8,861 nucleotides of DNA from Actinomycetales bacterium (GCA_012514835.1 JAAYZM010000448.1:1-8861); one strand, 5' to 3'. Counted from the stretch's first letter, positions 1 through 6,916 are shown. The notes: generated from the sequence alone by a model not told the origin. Numbers and translations: made by a program.

Positions 1-332
1 ACGGCGAGACCACCGTCGAGCTCGAGCTCGCGTACACCGGTCCGGAGCGGGCGCTGAGCGACGGCGGGCACCACGCCGTGCTCGTGCGCGACGGCGTGGT
101 GGTCGCGTCCACCGCGCACGCGATCCAGAACGCCGCGCCCACCACCTGGGCCACCGGCTCGGCGCGCCTCGTCGCACTCCAGGGTTGGACGGACTGCGAC
201 GGCGCGCCGTTCGTGGCAGCCGGCCAGTACACCGCGCTCGGCTTCGTGGAGCACGCCTACGTCGACGAGTGGGGCCTTCCCGCCCGCCACGTCACAACCC
301 TCGCACCGACCCCGGTCTCCTTCGCCCCCTGA
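1..332 (+). CDS. 3' end of a paralogous extracytoplasmic two-cysteine-module protein (unknown function)
   Basis: An open frame enters from the left edge (first complete codon at base 3) and ends at TGA 330-332, so about 109 C-terminal residues are visible and the true start lies outside the window. It aligns by eye with the last module of the protein at 2285-3853. Shared features are an LVRDG-V-VVA strand, a single cysteine in TDCDG, a G-YTA-GF strand, and DEWGL followed by RHVT near the end. The DNA is similar there too (around 222-296 against 3746-3813). The module's first cysteine would lie upstream of the window. I do not recognise the domain. By analogy with its complete paralogues it is probably displayed outside the membrane, but no signal or membrane segment is visible in this fragment. 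An ATG at 78 falls inside the conserved strand and is not the start. Confidence 0.8.
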   Translation, partial: GETTVELELAYTGPERALSDGGHHAVLVRDGVVVASTAHAIQNAAPTTWATGSARLVALQGWTDCDGAPFVAAGQYTALGFVEHAYVDEWGLPARHVTTLAPTPVSFAP

Positions 333-348
333 CGCGCGAACCGCCCCC

Positions 349-385
349 GCCCCGAGCCCCCGCGTGGGATCTTGGGGTCCGGGGC
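349..385 (+). terminator. GC-rich hairpin, candidate terminator of the upstream gene
   Basis: Bases 349-360 (GCCCCGAGCCCC) can pair with 374-385 (GGGGTCCGGGGC). This gives a 12-position stem with ten G-C pairs, one wobble and one mismatch around a 13-base loop. It starts 17 bases after the stop codon at 332. No T-tract follows, which is common for actinobacterial hairpins but weakens the call. It also touches the candidate -35 element at 383-388, so it could instead influence the sigma-factor promoter. Confidence 0.35.
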
Positions 386-409
386 AACGGTTCGCGGCCG
401 TCGGGCGTC
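383..409 (+). promoter_or_regulatory. Candidate ECF (SigE-family) promoter for the sigma-factor operon
   Basis: GGCAAC at 383-388 followed after 17 bases by CGTC at 406-409 resembles the -35 (GGAAC or GCAAC type) and -10 (CGTC) elements used by many actinobacterial ECF sigma factors. A second CGTC at 399-402 is spaced too closely. The site lies about 45 bases before the sigma-factor ATG. Autoregulation by the downstream sigma factor is inferred from this placement and was not tested; in DNA this GC-rich, CGTC is common by chance. Confidence 0.3.
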
Positions 410-453
410 CTTGCAGATGACAGGGGTCCGACGGCGGGAAGGGGGCGGGCGCG

Positions 454-1023
454 ATGGACGAGGGACCGCACGAGGCCGACGTGCTCGGCATCCTCGCGCG
501 CGAACGGTCCGGCGCGCTGCTCGGCTACGCGCTGCTCGTCGCCGGTGAACGCGCCGCCGCGGAGGACCTGGTCCAGGACGCCCTCGTCAAGGTCTTCAGC
601 CGCCTGCGCCAAGGCTTCACGCCCGACGACGCCGAGCGCTACGTGCGCCGCGCCATCCTCACCATCCACCTCGACGGCTACCGGCGCACGACCCGCTGGC
701 GCGCCGTCCGTCACCTCCTGGCGAGGAACGACGTGGCCGACGACGGCGCCCCCGGGGTGGCCGACGCCACCGACGTGCACGCCGCGCTGCGCACCCTCAC
801 CCCGCGCCACCGGGCGTGCATCGTCCTGCGCTACTTCGACGACCTCACCGTCCCGGCGATCGCCGCGGAGCTCGGCCTCGCCGAAGGGACCGTCAAGCGC
901 TATCTGTCCGACGCACTCGCGTCGCTCGCCACCGTGCTGGGTCCCTTCGAGGAGTCCCCTGCGGCAGCGGTCGAGACGTGGGACGTCACGCTCACCCGCG
1001 CGAGGAAGGAACGGACCCGATGA
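454..1023 (+). CDS. SigE-family ECF RNA polymerase sigma factor
   Basis: This 189-residue protein has the two-domain layout of group 4 (extracytoplasmic function) sigma factors. Region 2 spans about residues 15-85, with AEDLVQDALVKVF at 36-48 as the core-binding and -10 recognition part. A short linker (about 86-106) follows. Region 4 spans about 107-160, where TPRHRACIVLRYFDDLT is followed by a helix-turn-helix (AIAAELGLAEGTVKRYLSDA) that would read the -35 element. The wording of region 4 is typical of the actinobacterial SigE-like family. A basic tail of about 29 residues follows. The ATG at 454 is preceded by a purine-rich GGGAAGGGGG (437-446). The stop overlaps the next ATG (ATGA), so the sigma factor and the membrane protein are probably translated together, as is common for a sigma factor and its regulator. 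The signal that activates it is unknown. Confidence 0.9.
   Translation: MDEGPHEADVLGILARERSGALLGYALLVAGERAAAEDLVQDALVKVFSRLRQGFTPDDAERYVRRAILTIHLDGYRRTTRWRAVRHLLARNDVADDGAPGVADATDVHAALRTLTPRHRACIVLRYFDDLTVPAIAAELGLAEGTVKRYLSDALASLATVLGPFEESPAAAVETWDVTLTRARKERTR
1003..1010 (+). promoter_or_regulatory. Ribosome binding site AGGAAGGA for the downstream membrane protein
   Basis: AGGAAGGA lies inside the 3' end of the sigma-factor gene, nine bases before the ATG at 1020. It fixes the membrane protein's start there. The open frame extends upstream to an ATG at 816, but that part is only the sigma-factor gene read in another frame. Confidence 0.7.
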
Positions 1024-2282
1024 CCGAGCACGACCCGCTGAGCGAGGCGCTCCATGGCGCCGTGGCCCGCGCCGCTACCGACCATGCCGACTACCGGGTC
1101 CCTGAGGGAGCCGTCCGGGCCAAGGCTCGCCGTCGTCGGACCCTGCGCGCCGCAGGCGTCTCCACGCTCTCCCTCGCCCTCCTCGCAGGAGCGGGTCTCG
1201 CCGCCGCGAACCTCGGCGACGGGCGCGCGGACGTCGGACCGCATGCCCCAACCACCTCACTCACCGTCATCGAACCGCCCACAACCATCGAACCGACCCC
1301 TGATCCGGTCACCGCGCTCGACGTCTGCGGGTCGGTACCCCGTCGCGGCTCGGCGACGTCGAGCGACTGGCTCTACCAGGAGATCTGGACGGACGACGCC
1401 CTCCCGCTCGGCGCCACGACGCTCCAGGTCGAGGTCGCGCTCCTCAACCCGAACGCTTTCATCGTGAGCGACGCCGTCCAGGGTGGACCCGTCCTCCTCG
1501 TCCTCGACGCGGAAGGCCGGGTGGTGGCGGTCTCGCGGACCACCGAGCCGCTGCCCGAGGACGACCTGAATCCGGACGACTCGTTCACGTTCTCCCGATT
1601 CGAAGAGCTCGTGGACTGCTCGGACGGTTCGCCGCTCGCGCCGGGCCGCTACACGTACCTTGCGGCCCGCATAGTCAGCGATCCTGCACCGGGCGAGCCC
1701 GCCCTCGACCTGTGGACGGACGAGTATTCGATCTTCATCGACGCCGAAGGAGTAGAGCGCCACGTCGCGACCTGGCCGGACATGCCGGCGTGTCACGAAC
1801 CCGTACCCAAGATCACTCTCGCCCCGGACGCCGTGCGCACCACGATCGAGGACTTCGACGTCATTGAGGTTGAGGGCCCGGGGGAAACTGGCGGCGGCGG
1901 CGCCGGCCCGGACAACACCGTCATCACGCTCACCATGGAGCTCGACACCCCTGCCGCACCGATCTCGGCCGAGCAAGGCTCGCACTACGTGGTCGTGCAG
2001 GACGGCGTAGTGGTCGGGACCATGGCGCGCAGCGAGGGCTGGGGCAGCGCCGTCCACTTCCGCGGGACCGCGTTCACGGAGGACCTGCTGACTCTGCGCT
2101 TCGACGACTGCGACGGGCCCGGCGAGTTCGTCCCGCTCGTCCTTGACGGGAACTACACGCTCTACGGTTACACCCTCTACCTGGTCGACAACCCGCTCGG
2201 GGTGCGGGACGATCTGCTCGTGGCGCTGGGGCCGTACGACTTCGAGCACGAACCCCCGCCCGGGACCTGGACAGGGGACTGA
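1020..2282 (+). CDS. Single-pass membrane protein, candidate anti-sigma partner, two extracellular two-cysteine modules
   Basis: The protein has 420 residues. Residues 1-40 are a short polar cytoplasmic part ending in a basic stretch (RAKARRRR). A hydrophobic segment at about 43-63 crosses the membrane. A Thr/Pro-rich linker (about 78-97) leads to two extracellular modules. Module A (about 100-248) has Cys103 and Cys200; module B (about 256-410) has Cys258 and Cys364 and a Gly-rich loop (GGGGAG) at 291-296. These are the only cysteines, so one disulfide per module is likely. Both modules share a V(L/V)(L/V)V-D strand, a V-C/D-C turn and a G-YT strand. The overlap with the sigma-factor gene and the topology fit an anti-sigma factor or membrane sensor. 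There is no HxxxCxxC zinc motif, so it would not be a ZAS-type anti-sigma factor. The regulatory role is inferred from context; the extracellular domain is unrecognised. Confidence 0.8.
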   Translation: MTEHDPLSEALHGAVARAATDHADYRVPEGAVRAKARRRRTLRAAGVSTLSLALLAGAGLAAANLGDGRADVGPHAPTTSLTVIEPPTTIEPTPDPVTALDVCGSVPRRGSATSSDWLYQEIWTDDALPLGATTLQVEVALLNPNAFIVSDAVQGGPVLLVLDAEGRVVAVSRTTEPLPEDDLNPDDSFTFSRFEELVDCSDGSPLAPGRYTYLAARIVSDPAPGEPALDLWTDEYSIFIDAEGVERHVATWPDMPACHEPVPKITLAPDAVRTTIEDFDVIEVEGPGETGGGGAGPDNTVITLTMELDTPAAPISAEQGSHYVVVQDGVVVGTMARSEGWGSAVHFRGTAFTEDLLTLRFDDCDGPGEFVPLVLDGNYTLYGYTLYLVDNPLGVRDDLLVALGPYDFEHEPPPGTWTGD

Positions 2283-2284
2283 CG

Positions 2285-3853
2285 ATGGCGCGTGGGGGCA
2301 GGCGGGTCGGGTACGCGGTGCTGGGCGCCGTGCTCGTGGGCGGGCTCGGCGTCTATGCCGCCGGGAACGGGTACCTGCGCGGGCCCGCGGCGGCCGCAGA
2401 GCCGGACCTCGTGACCCTCGAAGCGGTGTGCGCGTGGAGCGGCGGGGCTCTCGCGGCACCCACGTCGCTCCCCCTGACCTCACCCATGGGCGACCTCGCG
2501 ATCCCGGCGGGCACCGCGAGCCGATACCGGGTCGCCCTGACGAACCTCCACCGCGACGGGCTCGCCCTCCCGACGGGCAGCGCGCCCGTGCTCGTCGCGA
2601 CGACGGTGGGCGACGACTCCGCCGTCGTCGGCGTCGCCTTTTCGCAAGACAGTCCCGGCGCGCGCACGCTCACGCTCGAGGAGGACCTGGAGTTCGTGGG
2701 ATTCAGTTCCTTCCTCGCGTGCCCCGGGCCTGGCAAGGAGGTGTCCGACGGCGAGCTCCTGACGGCCGGCACCTATGACGTGCACGCAGGACAGGCCCTC
2801 GGGCGGCCCATCCAGTCCGGGGCGGAGCCGTTCAACACGTGGGCCCGGCTCGGGACGCTGCGGATCACCCCGCACCCGGGCGCGCGCCCGGACGAGGTGG
2901 TCCCGGCCCGCGCCGGAGAGTGCCGATCGAATCTGGACGACCTGCCCGACGGCTCGAACCAGCACGCCACGTTCGACGAGCCCGACCCCGTGCTCGTGCA
3001 CGTGGGAGCGGCCTTCGACCCCGGCGTGCGGATGACCAACCACGGTCCGCTCGACCTCGAGGACGTCATCCAAGGTGGACCAGTGCTGCTCGTGTCCGAC
3101 CACGAGAACCTGGTCGTGGCCCGCTCCGAGAGCATCGATCCCCTGCCAGGACCGGGGCTCGTCTCCGGTGCCACCATGGCGTTCGGGAAGTTCGCGCCCC
3201 TCGTGGACTGCGCGAGCGGCGAAGACCTCCCGCCAGGCAGGTACCAGCTCACCGTCGCTCAGCAAGCACGTGACCCCGAGTCCACCCGACCGATCGGCAC
3301 CACGACCCGGTACGCCTCGCTCGCGATCACCGACGACGCCGCCGCCGAGCGAGTCCAGGTCCGTCTGCCCGAGCTGCCCGCGTGCGGCGAGCCGATCGAC
3401 GGCTTCACGTTCGATCCCACCTACCCCGCAGCCAGCGAGGTGCGCGCCGGTCTCTACGACTGGGACGACTCGTCCGACGGCATGGTGGAGGACCTCGCGG
3501 AGGGCTTCCCGCAGATCGAGCTCGCTTTCACCTACGACGGCCCGCAACGCGCCATGTGGCCCGCGGCACGTGGGATCGTGCTCGTCCGCGACGGTGCGGT
3601 GGTAGCACGGGTGGGGTCCATGCCGTACGACCCCTTCGAAGCAGTGGGGTGGGAGTCCGACTCGGCGCGGTCCGCATTCCTCGACACCGGGTCCGACTGC
3701 GCGGTGCCCGAGACCAGCTTCCTGGAGTTCGAACCCTCAGGGCGGTACACCGCCGCCGGCTTCTACGCAGTGACGTACGACGACGAGTGGGGTCTGACCA
3801 ACCGGCACGTGACCGTGTTCGGACCGGTCGAGGTCGAGTTCCCCGAGCAGTAG
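2285..3853 (+). CDS. Exported or N-anchored protein with three two-cysteine modules (unknown function)
   Basis: The protein has 522 residues and starts two bases after the preceding stop, with AGGGG at 2273-2277 as a likely ribosome binding site, so it belongs to the same operon. Only about seven residues (ARGGRR type) precede a hydrophobic segment at 8-28. An alanine run at 35-38 could allow signal-peptidase cleavage, so it may be secreted or stay anchored by its N-terminus. Three modules follow, at about 44-197 (Cys49, Cys146), 210-355 (Cys213, Cys309) and 364-520 (Cys367, Cys472). The second matches module A of the preceding protein (VIQGGPVLLV against AVQGGPVLLV; PLVDC against ELVDC). The third matches its module B and, more closely, the fragment at 1-332. 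Unlike its neighbour it has no cytoplasmic domain, so it cannot hold the sigma factor directly. A co-receptor, decoy or effector of the system is possible. I do not recognise the family. Confidence 0.8.
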   Translation: MARGGRRVGYAVLGAVLVGGLGVYAAGNGYLRGPAAAAEPDLVTLEAVCAWSGGALAAPTSLPLTSPMGDLAIPAGTASRYRVALTNLHRDGLALPTGSAPVLVATTVGDDSAVVGVAFSQDSPGARTLTLEEDLEFVGFSSFLACPGPGKEVSDGELLTAGTYDVHAGQALGRPIQSGAEPFNTWARLGTLRITPHPGARPDEVVPARAGECRSNLDDLPDGSNQHATFDEPDPVLVHVGAAFDPGVRMTNHGPLDLEDVIQGGPVLLVSDHENLVVARSESIDPLPGPGLVSGATMAFGKFAPLVDCASGEDLPPGRYQLTVAQQARDPESTRPIGTTTRYASLAITDDAAAERVQVRLPELPACGEPIDGFTFDPTYPAASEVRAGLYDWDDSSDGMVEDLAEGFPQIELAFTYDGPQRAMWPAARGIVLVRDGAVVARVGSMPYDPFEAVGWESDSARSAFLDTGSDCAVPETSFLEFEPSGRYTAAGFYAVTYDDEWGLTNRHVTVFGPVEVEFPEQ

Positions 3854-3957
3854 CCGGAGTCCCGAAGAGTATGTGACGGATGGCGGCACAGACGCTTCCG
3901 GGCTCCTCGGCTTCTGGGCCGCCGGGCTGCCGCGTGGTCCGCGTGGTCCGTGACGAC

Positions 3958-3974
3958 GCGCCAGCAGTGGGCGC
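3958..3974. terminator. Weak hairpin in the convergent gap, possible bidirectional terminator
   Basis: GCGCC (3958-3962) and GGCGC (3970-3974) form a 5-bp all-GC stem with a 7-base loop. It lies 9 bases beyond the nrdG stop and about 100 bases beyond the end of the left operon. There is no T-tract on either side. The rest of the 130-bp gap (3854-3983) holds a tandem 9-bp direct repeat, GCGTGGTCC twice at 3932-3949, and no convincing gene. Confidence 0.22.
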
Positions 3975-3983
3975 TTCAGCGGG

Positions 3984-4796
3984 TCAGTCGGGCTGCGCGG
4001 CGGCGCGGCGGGCCGCGAGGAGCGCCTCCGCGTACTCCGGGCGCGTGCCGTCCGGCCTGGCCTCCTGGAGCACCAGGTGGTGGATCCCGCGCTCGGCGAG
4101 CTCGGCGCGGATGCGGGCGACGTCGTCGTCGGAAAGGACCGTGGGATCCACCGTGGTCCGCACCTGCACCTCGACGCCCGCGGCGAGCACGATGTCGAGC
4201 GACTCGAAGGCCTTCGCACCGCTCGACGCGACGCGCGTGATCTTCGCGTAGTCCCCTCGCGGGGCCTTGATGTCGAGGCCCACCCAGTCCACCAGCCCGA
4301 TGATCTCGCGCAGCCGCGCCGGGTACGCCCCGCCGGTGTGCAGGCCTACGCCGAACCCGGCGTCGCGCACCTCGCGCATCGCCGCGCCGAGGGCCCGCTG
4401 GCGTGTAGGTTCCCCGCCGGAGAACACCACGCCGTCGAGCAGGCCCGCCCGCTTGGCGATCAGGTCCCGCACGCGCTGGAACGGGATGACCCCCTCGGTG
4501 CGCGTCGGGATGAGGTCGGGGTTGTGGCAGTAGGTGCAGTTCCACGGGCACCCCTGCGCGAACACCGTGGCCACGAGCTTTCCCGGCCAGTCGCACGAGG
4601 ACATGGGGACGAGCCCCGCGATCGCCAGCGCGTCGGAGGACGCCGGCAGATCGCGGGGCCCGGCCGCGGCGGGGGCGAGCCCGCCGCGGTGACGCTCACC
4701 GGGGAGTGGGGTCCCGGGAGCGTCAGGTCCGACGGCGGCCCCTGGGCGAGGGTCCGCGCTGAGGTGGTCCGGCCGGGGGGCCGCCGTCGTCGTCAT
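3984..4796 (-). CDS. nrdG: Anaerobic ribonucleoside-triphosphate reductase activating protein (radical SAM)
   Basis: NrdG uses S-adenosylmethionine and a [4Fe-4S] cluster to create the glycyl radical on NrdD. The 270-residue protein carries the radical-SAM cluster motif CX3CX2C (CPWNCTYC, Cys83, Cys87, Cys90) right after a typical VFAQG strand. It also has the SAM-binding VFSGGEP at 124-130 and a DWVGLDIKAP strand at 170-179. The start at 4796 is chosen because ATGA overlaps the nrdD stop (4793-4796), implying coupled translation; the frame continues upstream only as an out-of-frame reading of nrdD. The first 55 or so residues are Pro/Ala/Gly-rich and precede the conserved core (LAIAGLVPMSSCDWPGK, 57-73), so they form an unusual low-complexity extension. 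A later start near Met65 would cut into the conserved core. It forms an operon with nrdD and should be produced with it. Confidence 0.93.
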   Translation of the reverse strand: MTTTAAPRPDHLSADPRPGAAVGPDAPGTPLPGERHRGGLAPAAAGPRDLPASSDALAIAGLVPMSSCDWPGKLVATVFAQGCPWNCTYCHNPDLIPTRTEGVIPFQRVRDLIAKRAGLLDGVVFSGGEPTRQRALGAAMREVRDAGFGVGLHTGGAYPARLREIIGLVDWVGLDIKAPRGDYAKITRVASSGAKAFESLDIVLAAGVEVQVRTTVDPTVLSDDDVARIRAELAERGIHHLVLQEARPDGTRPEYAEALLAARRAAAQPD

Positions 4797-6901
4797 ACGA
4801 GCGCCGCCGCCTTCTCCGTGAAGTGCTGACGCTCGGCGTGCTCGCCCTTCTTGCCGATGTTGAACGAGCTCACGGGCCGGTGGTAGCCCATGACGCGCGT
4901 CCACACCTCGCACGCCTGCGGCTCGGCGTCCGGGTTCTGCTCCGCGCACGTGGGGCACGTGTGGTGCTCCCCGGCGAGGTAGCCGTGGTTCGGGCAGATC
5001 GAGAACGTGGGCGTGACCGTGATGTACGGCAGGTGGAAGTTGCTCAGCGCGCGCTTGACGAGCTCGCGGCACGCCGAGGCGGTCGAGAGCTTCTCGGACA
5101 TGTACAGGTGCAGCACCGTGCCGCCCGTGTACTTCTTCTGGAACTCGTCCTGCAGCTCGAGGGCCTCGAACGGGTCGTCCGTGTAGCCGACGGGCAGCTG
5201 GGAGGAGTTCGTGTAGTAGGGGTTGGCGTCCGTGCCGGCCTGGAGGATGCCGTCGTAGCGCTTGCGGTCCTCCTTGGCGAAGCGGTACGTGGTGCCCTCG
5301 GCCGGGGTGGCCTCGAGGTTGTAGAGGTGACCCGTCTCCTCCTGGAACTCGACCATGCGGGCGCGCACGTGGTCCAGCAGGCGCAGGGCGAGCTCACGGC
5401 CCGCGTCCGTCGTGATGTTCTCCTCGTCGCCCGTGAAGTTGCGCACCATCTCGTTGAGGCCGTTGACCCCGATGGTCGAGAAGTGGTTGCGCAGCGAGCC
5501 CAGGTAGCGGCGCGTGTACGGGTACAGCCCCTCGTCGATGTAGCGCTGGACCACCTTGCGCTTGAGCTCGAGGGACTCCTTGGCGAGCGTCAGCAGGTGG
5601 TCGAACTCGACGTACAGCCCCTCCTCGTCACCGGCGAAGCGGTAGCCGAGGCGCGCGCAGTTGATCGTGACGACGCCCAGGGAACCGGTCTGCTCCGCGG
5701 AGCCGAACAGCCCGTTGCCGCGCTTGAGGAGCTCGCGCAGGTCGAGCTGCAGGCGGCAGCACATGGACCGGATCTGGTTGGGCTCGAGCTCGGAGTTGAT
5801 GAAGTTCTGGAAGTACGGCAGCCCGTAGCGCGCCGTCATCTCGAACAGTCGCTCCGCGTTCTCGGACTCCCACGGGAAGTCCTTGGTGATGTTGTACGTG
5901 GGGATCGGGAACGTGAAGACCCGCCCAGACGCGTCGCCGGCCGTCATGACCTCGATGTACGCGCGGTTGATGACGTCCATCTCCTCCTGGAGGTCGCCGT
6001 ACGTGAAGTCGACCTCCTGGCCGCCGATCACGGGCACCTGCTCGCGCAGGTCCTCGGGGCAGTTCCAGTCGAACGTCAAGTTGGTGAAGGGCGTCTGGGT
6101 GCCCCAGCGCGAGGGGACGTTGAGGTTGTAGATGAGCTCCTGGATGCCCTGGCGGACCTCGTCGTAGCTGAGCTGGTCGAGCCGCACGAACGGCGCCATG
6201 TACGTGTCGAAGGAGCTGAACGCCTGCGCGCCCGCCCACTCGTTCTGCATGGTGCCCAGGAAGTTGACGATCTGGCCGATCGCGGAGGAGAAGTGCTTGG
6301 GCGGGGTCGCCTCGACCTTGCCGGGCACGCCGTTGAGGCCCTCCTCGAGGAGCGTGCGCAGCGACCAGCCCGCGCAGTAGCCCGCGAGCATGTCGAGGTC
6401 GTGGATGTGCAGGTCGCCGTCGCGGTGGGCGCGGCCCGTCTCGGGAGAGTAGACGTGGCTGAGCCAGTAGTTGGCCGTAACCTTGCCCGCCGTGTTGAGG
6501 ATGAGGCCGCCCAGCGAGTAGCCCTGGTTGGCGTTCGCGTTGACGCGCCAGTCGGAGCGGTCGAGGTACTCGTTGATGGACGAGCCCACCTCGACCACCG
6601 TGCGCGCGTCCTCACGCAGCCGGGCGTGCTGGTCGCGGTAGGAGATGTAGAGGCGGGCCACCTGGGTGTGGCCCTGCTCGATGAGCGCGGCCTCGACCAC
6701 GTCCTGGATGTGCTCGACGTGCGGGTAGCCGGCGCCCTCGTCGGCCAGCTTGGCGAGAACCGCCCCGGTCGCCCGCGTCACGGCGTCGGAGTCGAGCCCG
6801 CCCGCGGCGGTCCCGGCACGAGCGATGGCGGACCTGATGCGGTCCGCGTCGAACGGAGCCGTGGCTCCGGACCTCTTGATGACTCCTCGCACAAGGGACA
6901 T
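4793..6901 (-). CDS. nrdD: Anaerobic (class III) ribonucleoside-triphosphate reductase
   Basis: NrdD reduces ribonucleoside triphosphates to dNTPs in the cytoplasm without oxygen, using a glycyl radical installed by NrdG. The protein has 702 residues, about the usual length. An N-terminal ATP-cone (about 3-95, starting VRGVIKRSG) would sense ATP/dATP. The catalytic barrel follows, with the conserved GYSLGGLILN (127-136) and HIHDLD (165-170). The likely thiyl cysteine is in SMCCRLQLD (Cys381 or Cys382). Near the C-terminus Cys636, His639, Cys649, Cys652 and Cys664 form a probable metal site (CPNHGYL, GEHHTCPTC). The glycyl-radical residue is Gly672 in RVMGYHRP, 30 residues from the end. The ATG at 6901 has a strong GGAGGAGG at ideal spacing. 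A GTG start at 6943 in the same frame lies inside the NrdR-like box and is rejected. The reductant (formate or a thioredoxin/glutaredoxin) cannot be told from the sequence. Confidence 0.96.
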   Translation of the reverse strand: MSLVRGVIKRSGATAPFDADRIRSAIARAGTAAGGLDSDAVTRATGAVLAKLADEGAGYPHVEHIQDVVEAALIEQGHTQVARLYISYRDQHARLREDARTVVEVGSSINEYLDRSDWRVNANANQGYSLGGLILNTAGKVTANYWLSHVYSPETGRAHRDGDLHIHDLDMLAGYCAGWSLRTLLEEGLNGVPGKVEATPPKHFSSAIGQIVNFLGTMQNEWAGAQAFSSFDTYMAPFVRLDQLSYDEVRQGIQELIYNLNVPSRWGTQTPFTNLTFDWNCPEDLREQVPVIGGQEVDFTYGDLQEEMDVINRAYIEVMTAGDASGRVFTFPIPTYNITKDFPWESENAERLFEMTARYGLPYFQNFINSELEPNQIRSMCCRLQLDLRELLKRGNGLFGSAEQTGSLGVVTINCARLGYRFAGDEEGLYVEFDHLLTLAKESLELKRKVVQRYIDEGLYPYTRRYLGSLRNHFSTIGVNGLNEMVRNFTGDEENITTDAGRELALRLLDHVRARMVEFQEETGHLYNLEATPAEGTTYRFAKEDRKRYDGILQAGTDANPYYTNSSQLPVGYTDDPFEALELQDEFQKKYTGGTVLHLYMSEKLSTASACRELVKRALSNFHLPYITVTPTFSICPNHGYLAGEHHTCPTCAEQNPDAEPQACEVWTRVMGYHRPVSSFNIGKKGEHAERQHFTEKAAALV

Positions 6902-6908
6902 GAATGTG

Positions 6909-6916
6909 CCTCCTCC
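6909..6916 (-). promoter_or_regulatory. Shine-Dalgarno sequence GGAGGAGG of nrdD
   Basis: The + strand reads CCTCCTCC here, giving GGAGGAGG on the coding strand, seven bases before the ATG at 6901. This near-perfect site decides the nrdD start and predicts efficient translation. Confidence 0.85.

Noticed and set aside
816..1019. Extended start at 816 for the membrane protein
   Set aside because: The extra residues are an Arg-rich off-frame reading of sigma region 4. The ATG at 1020 has AGGAAGGA nine bases upstream.
1257..2483. A 408-residue minus-strand frame opposite the membrane proteins
   Set aside because: It crosses the boundary of two real genes, is Arg-rich and has no motif. The plus-strand frames share homologous modules and ordered cysteines, so they are the coding ones.
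2480..3547. A 355-residue minus-strand frame
   Set aside because: It is a shadow of the three-module gene, with no ribosome binding site or domain; the plus-strand module homology decides the coding strand.
3854..3983. A small gene or tRNA in the convergent gap
   Set aside because: No frame with a ribosome binding site and sensible composition, and no cloverleaf. Only a tandem GCGTGGTCC repeat and weak hairpins are present.
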